Positions 4,950-6,902 of a stretch of 6,902 bases of DNA are shown piece by piece. The position numbers were made by a program, and so were the translations under genes. Every line of letters begins with the position of its first letter. The first letter of the stretch is position 1. The notes under the pieces were generated by a model. The model saw only the letters and a list, made by a program, of their open reading frames with translations. It did not search any database and was not told the origin of the DNA. Location: positions 1 through 6,902 of the forward strand of contig CAZBWE010000108.1 in assembly GCA_964495465.1 (NCBI GenBank), read 5' to 3'. This DNA comes from CAZBWE01 sp964495465. GTDB lineage: Bacteria > Planctomycetota > Phycisphaerae > Sedimentisphaerales > Anaerobacaceae.

Positions 4950-6488
4950 CTCGTATCCTAATTCTCTGAGCACCTGCTCAGCCGGCACGCCTAATTCCTT
5001 TTTCATCTTTGCTTCGTTTAGTTTTTCCGTCATATTTTCAGGCAGCGGGCTGGGGAAAATAATCTCGACTTCTCTGTCGGCATCGCTGCTGTTGTAGATA
5101 TTTGCCTTGTCGAGTATCCCAAGGATCATCGCGCAGATTTTTTTCAGCCCTTCGCTGTAAGTGAATTTCTTTCGCTCGTTCTTCGAGAGCATTCCCATAA
5201 GTGTCAGTTTTAGCGCCACTGCGCTGGTGAGGTTGCCGAGCTTGTTTTTCAAAACTCCTGCTACGACGGGCGTAACGCCGCTGGCTTTATCTATCGCTTC
5301 TCTGATTTCAGTGATGTGCAGGCTCTCGCTCGGAGTTGATGCGTCTCCGCCGAACTCTTCGATGGCCGCATCGGGATTGTCCGTGTGCCACATCCTGCCG
5401 GGCGAGACAGGCCTGTCCTCGAAGCCCTCTATCCCCTTGCCAAGATACATCTTGAACGACTGAAACGTTATCCTGCTTGCCCTGTCGCTCAGTCTTGTAT
5501 TGAGCTCATCCTGCAGCGGTATCAACGGCTCGATGTCACTCAGTCCCTCGTAATAATACGGCTGGGCGATATTCTGAATATGCACCACCGGTAAAAATCC
5601 CCACGGCGATTCGCCCTCTGCGACGAGCTGCTTGTCTTCGTATCTCTGCCAGGCCGAATCGGAAGTTATCTCCGTCACCGCCACCGTCTGTCGCTCATCG
5701 CCGCTTCGCCTGCACCAGGGGAAAAGCCCTGCAAGAAATGAATTCTTTCTGCTTAAAGCATTATTCTTCTGGCAGAAGTGTTGAATGTAGAATCGTATTT
5801 TTTTATAGTCGTTTTCATCCAGGACGGGCAGTGCTCTTGGTGCTTCAATCAGCTCCAGAGTTATTGTTCGTGCCAGTTGCAGCACATCTTCGAACGAGAG
5901 TTTTTTGGAGGGTGAGGAGAAGGAGGAGTCAGAAGTGCATTCGAAGATATCCGTGCCAGGCCTGACTAGGCAGTCAACAAATCCGTAAACACTTCCGAGC
6001 ACCGCCATATCCTGAAAAAATCCGATACCGCCGTTAGCTCCGAAAACCGCCTTCAATATAGACTCAACTTCTGCGCGTTTTTGGCTATCCGGCGACCTGG
6101 ATACAAAACTAACTGGTTTGCCAAACAGAAAATCCACCGCTGCATTTACACGCCATGCGATGTCGTTTTCGATTACTACTTCTTTTCGCTGAACATCTTT
6201 GACCGCCCGTGCGCCGAGGACCCCTGCGTTGCCGCTGTGCACGAGTCCTGTTATTCGCGAAGGCAGACCGTATTCCTGTGCCTGCACGTAATATCTGCCC
6301 GATTCGTTGACCTTCCTGTCATAGGCGCCGGTATTGCTTATCTCATACATCGGGTTTGCATAATAATCCCACAGCTTCGTGAAATGCCTCTGTATATCAA
6401 TTGAGTGCTCATCAACAAGCCACTCAAGAAAATCAGTATCAAGCTCGCCCTTGTCGGCGGCATAAAAGATATCGAGCTCAAATCCCAT
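4941..6488 (-). CDS. Phage portal protein, SPP1 gp6-like (515 aa)
   Basis: The portal forms the dodecameric ring at one capsid vertex through which DNA is packaged and ejected, and it nucleates head assembly. Residues 74-130 (GLPSRITGLVHSGNAGV, then VVIENDIAWRVNAAVDFLFG and KPVSFVS) match the N-terminal region of SPP1 gp6-type portals. Residues 153-178 (GGIGFFQDMAVLGSVYGFVD) are the wing segment. Residues 298-345 (FLPVVHIQNIAQPYYYEGLS, then DIEPLIPLQDELNTRLSDRA) form the stem-crown region. GVTPVVAGVLKNKLGNLTSA (404-422) and the helix at 423-460 (VALKLTLMGMLSKNERKKFT) are characteristic. The C-terminus (MTEKLNEAKMKKELGVPAEQ) ends in the usual 'GV..E..L.ELG' helix. I prefer ATG 6488: GGAG (6496-6499) is seven bases upstream, but only one base from ATG 6494. 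An in-frame GTG at 6566 has no ribosome binding site. The stop lies within a repeat arm. No terminase gene is next to it. Confidence 0.93.
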   Translation of the reverse strand: MGFELDIFYAADKGELDTDFLEWLVDEHSIDIQRHFTKLWDYYANPMYEISNTGAYDRKVNESGRYYVQAQEYGLPSRITGLVHSGNAGVLGARAVKDVQRKEVVIENDIAWRVNAAVDFLFGKPVSFVSRSPDSQKRAEVESILKAVFGANGGIGFFQDMAVLGSVYGFVDCLVRPGTDIFECTSDSSFSSPSKKLSFEDVLQLARTITLELIEAPRALPVLDENDYKKIRFYIQHFCQKNNALSRKNSFLAGLFPWCRRSGDERQTVAVTEITSDSAWQRYEDKQLVAEGESPWGFLPVVHIQNIAQPYYYEGLSDIEPLIPLQDELNTRLSDRASRITFQSFKMYLGKGIEGFEDRPVSPGRMWHTDNPDAAIEEFGGDASTPSESLHITEIREAIDKASGVTPVVAGVLKNKLGNLTSAVALKLTLMGMLSKNERKKFTYSEGLKKICAMILGILDKANIYNSSDADREVEIIFPSPLPENMTEKLNEAKMKKELGVPAEQVLRELGYESS

Positions 6489-6495
6489 ATTCATT

Positions 6496-6499
6496 CTCC
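6496..6499 (-). promoter_or_regulatory. Ribosome binding site that decides the portal start
   Basis: The minus strand reads GTGGAG, with GGAG seven bases before ATG 6488. The alternative ATG 6494 would leave only one base of spacing, and the in-frame GTG 6566 lacks any purine-rich site. This supports a 515-residue portal instead of the longer open frame. Confidence 0.65.
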
Positions 6500-6645
6500 A
6501 CTTTTTATTTGTTCCGTTCGTCAGGCAGCTATTAACAAGCGCCTCTACTATTGGGCGAACCTGCACAAATTTGACGAAAATTGAAGAATTTTTCTGAAGT
6601 GAAATTTGCGTAAGTAGTTATTTGGGAAGGGATAAAAAAAATTTT

Positions 6646-6661
6646 AAAAATCCGGATTTTT
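6646..6661. repeat. Perfect 16-base palindrome in the AT-rich upstream region
   Basis: AAAAATCCGGATTTTT is a perfect inverted repeat with no loop, next to a poly-A/T run (6634-6650). It could be an operator for a dimeric regulator, or part of a weak bidirectional terminator because each half ends in a T run. A loop-free GC core of four bases makes a stable RNA hairpin unlikely. Function is unknown. Confidence 0.5.
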
Positions 6662-6880
6662 GTGCGCAGCTATCAGCGGTTTTGGTCGGAATTGCCCTAA
6701 AAGCTTACCTATTTCAACGCAAAAATGAATCGAGTTTGGCCTTTCAGTTGCTTGAAATATCGTTGTATATTGCCTGTTTTAACAGCCGAAAGGAAGTTAC
6801 TCAACTTGGCTGGTTTTTTAAATTGTCGTGCTGTCCATAAGGGCTCCAGCCGAAGGTGAAACATCCGGCTTAACTATTCT

Positions 6881-6902
6881 GTCACCCTGAGCGAAGCGAA
6901 GG
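6881..6902. repeat. Partial chromosomal-type intergenic repeat at the right edge
   Basis: The window ends in GTCACCCTGAGCGAAGCGAA followed by GG. Sequences of the CCCTGAGCGAAGCGAAGG kind recur in intergenic DNA of many environmental bacterial genomes. The copy is cut by the window edge, so its partner arm is not visible. It suggests that the right edge is ordinary bacterial intergenic DNA, not phage packaging genes. Confidence 0.5.

Larger units (their letters stand above)
6489..6902. other. Upstream region with no supported gene
   Basis: About 400 bases ahead of the portal gene hold no convincing coding sequence. A 51-codon minus-strand frame (from ATG near 6864) and a 72-codon plus-strand frame (6622-6840) overlap each other, lack good ribosome binding sites and resemble no family I know. 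The part around 6620-6665 is very AT-rich. I see no clear -35/-10 pair for the phage operon, though its promoter may lie here or further upstream. In most tailed phages the large terminase gene sits directly before the portal, and it is absent here. Confidence 0.6.

Noticed and set aside
6489..6566. N-terminal extension of the portal from GTG 6566
   Set aside because: There is no ribosome binding site before the GTG, while GGAG is properly spaced before ATG 6488. The extra 26 residues are not typical of portal proteins.
6622..6840. Plus-strand 72-codon open frame in the non-coding region
   Set aside because: The ATG is not preceded by a good ribosome binding site, the frame overlaps an opposite 51-codon frame, and the product resembles no protein I know.

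Overview
The window is a stretch of a tailed-phage virion-assembly module, most likely a prophage or prophage remnant in a bacterial chromosome. All supported genes lie on the minus strand, so transcription runs from right to left. The order is portal protein, scaffold-like protein, major capsid protein of the SU10/DUF5309 type, head-tail connector-like protein, a small tail or baseplate-like protein, two tail-tip or fibre-like proteins, and the first 110 codons of another probable surface protein that runs off the left edge. No RNA gene, transposase, integrase, lysis gene, CRISPR array or terminase is visible.

Host assignment is inference. Moderate GC content, Shine-Dalgarno sites of the AGGAG type and repeat-filled intergenic gaps fit an uncultured environmental bacterium, possibly of the Planctomycetota/PVC group. 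Nothing in the window proves that lineage.

Layout: 6489-6902 is about 400 bases with no supported gene, ending in a GCGAAGCGAAGG-type chromosomal repeat. Next comes portal (4941-6488), then a GTTCAT-type repeat gap, scaffold (4333-4878), a gap with a 14-base tandem and inverted repeat, capsid (3097-4251), a gap with a 68-base double hairpin, connector (2343-2999), tail protein (1966-2340) and FG-repeat protein (1190-1963). The last three genes are separated by only 2 bases each. A single hairpin of the same family as the double hairpin follows, then a fibre-like protein (360-1148) and the partial gene (1-332).

Functionally, portal, scaffold and capsid would co-assemble a procapsid. The connector would join the filled head to the tail, and the downstream genes would supply the tail or adsorption apparatus. 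The most unusual aspect is that four gene junctions in this phage operon carry palindromic repeats that look like host chromosomal repeats. One family shows paired stem substitutions across its copies. This suggests long residence in the chromosome, a domesticated particle, or hairpins used to set the relative output of the cistrons.
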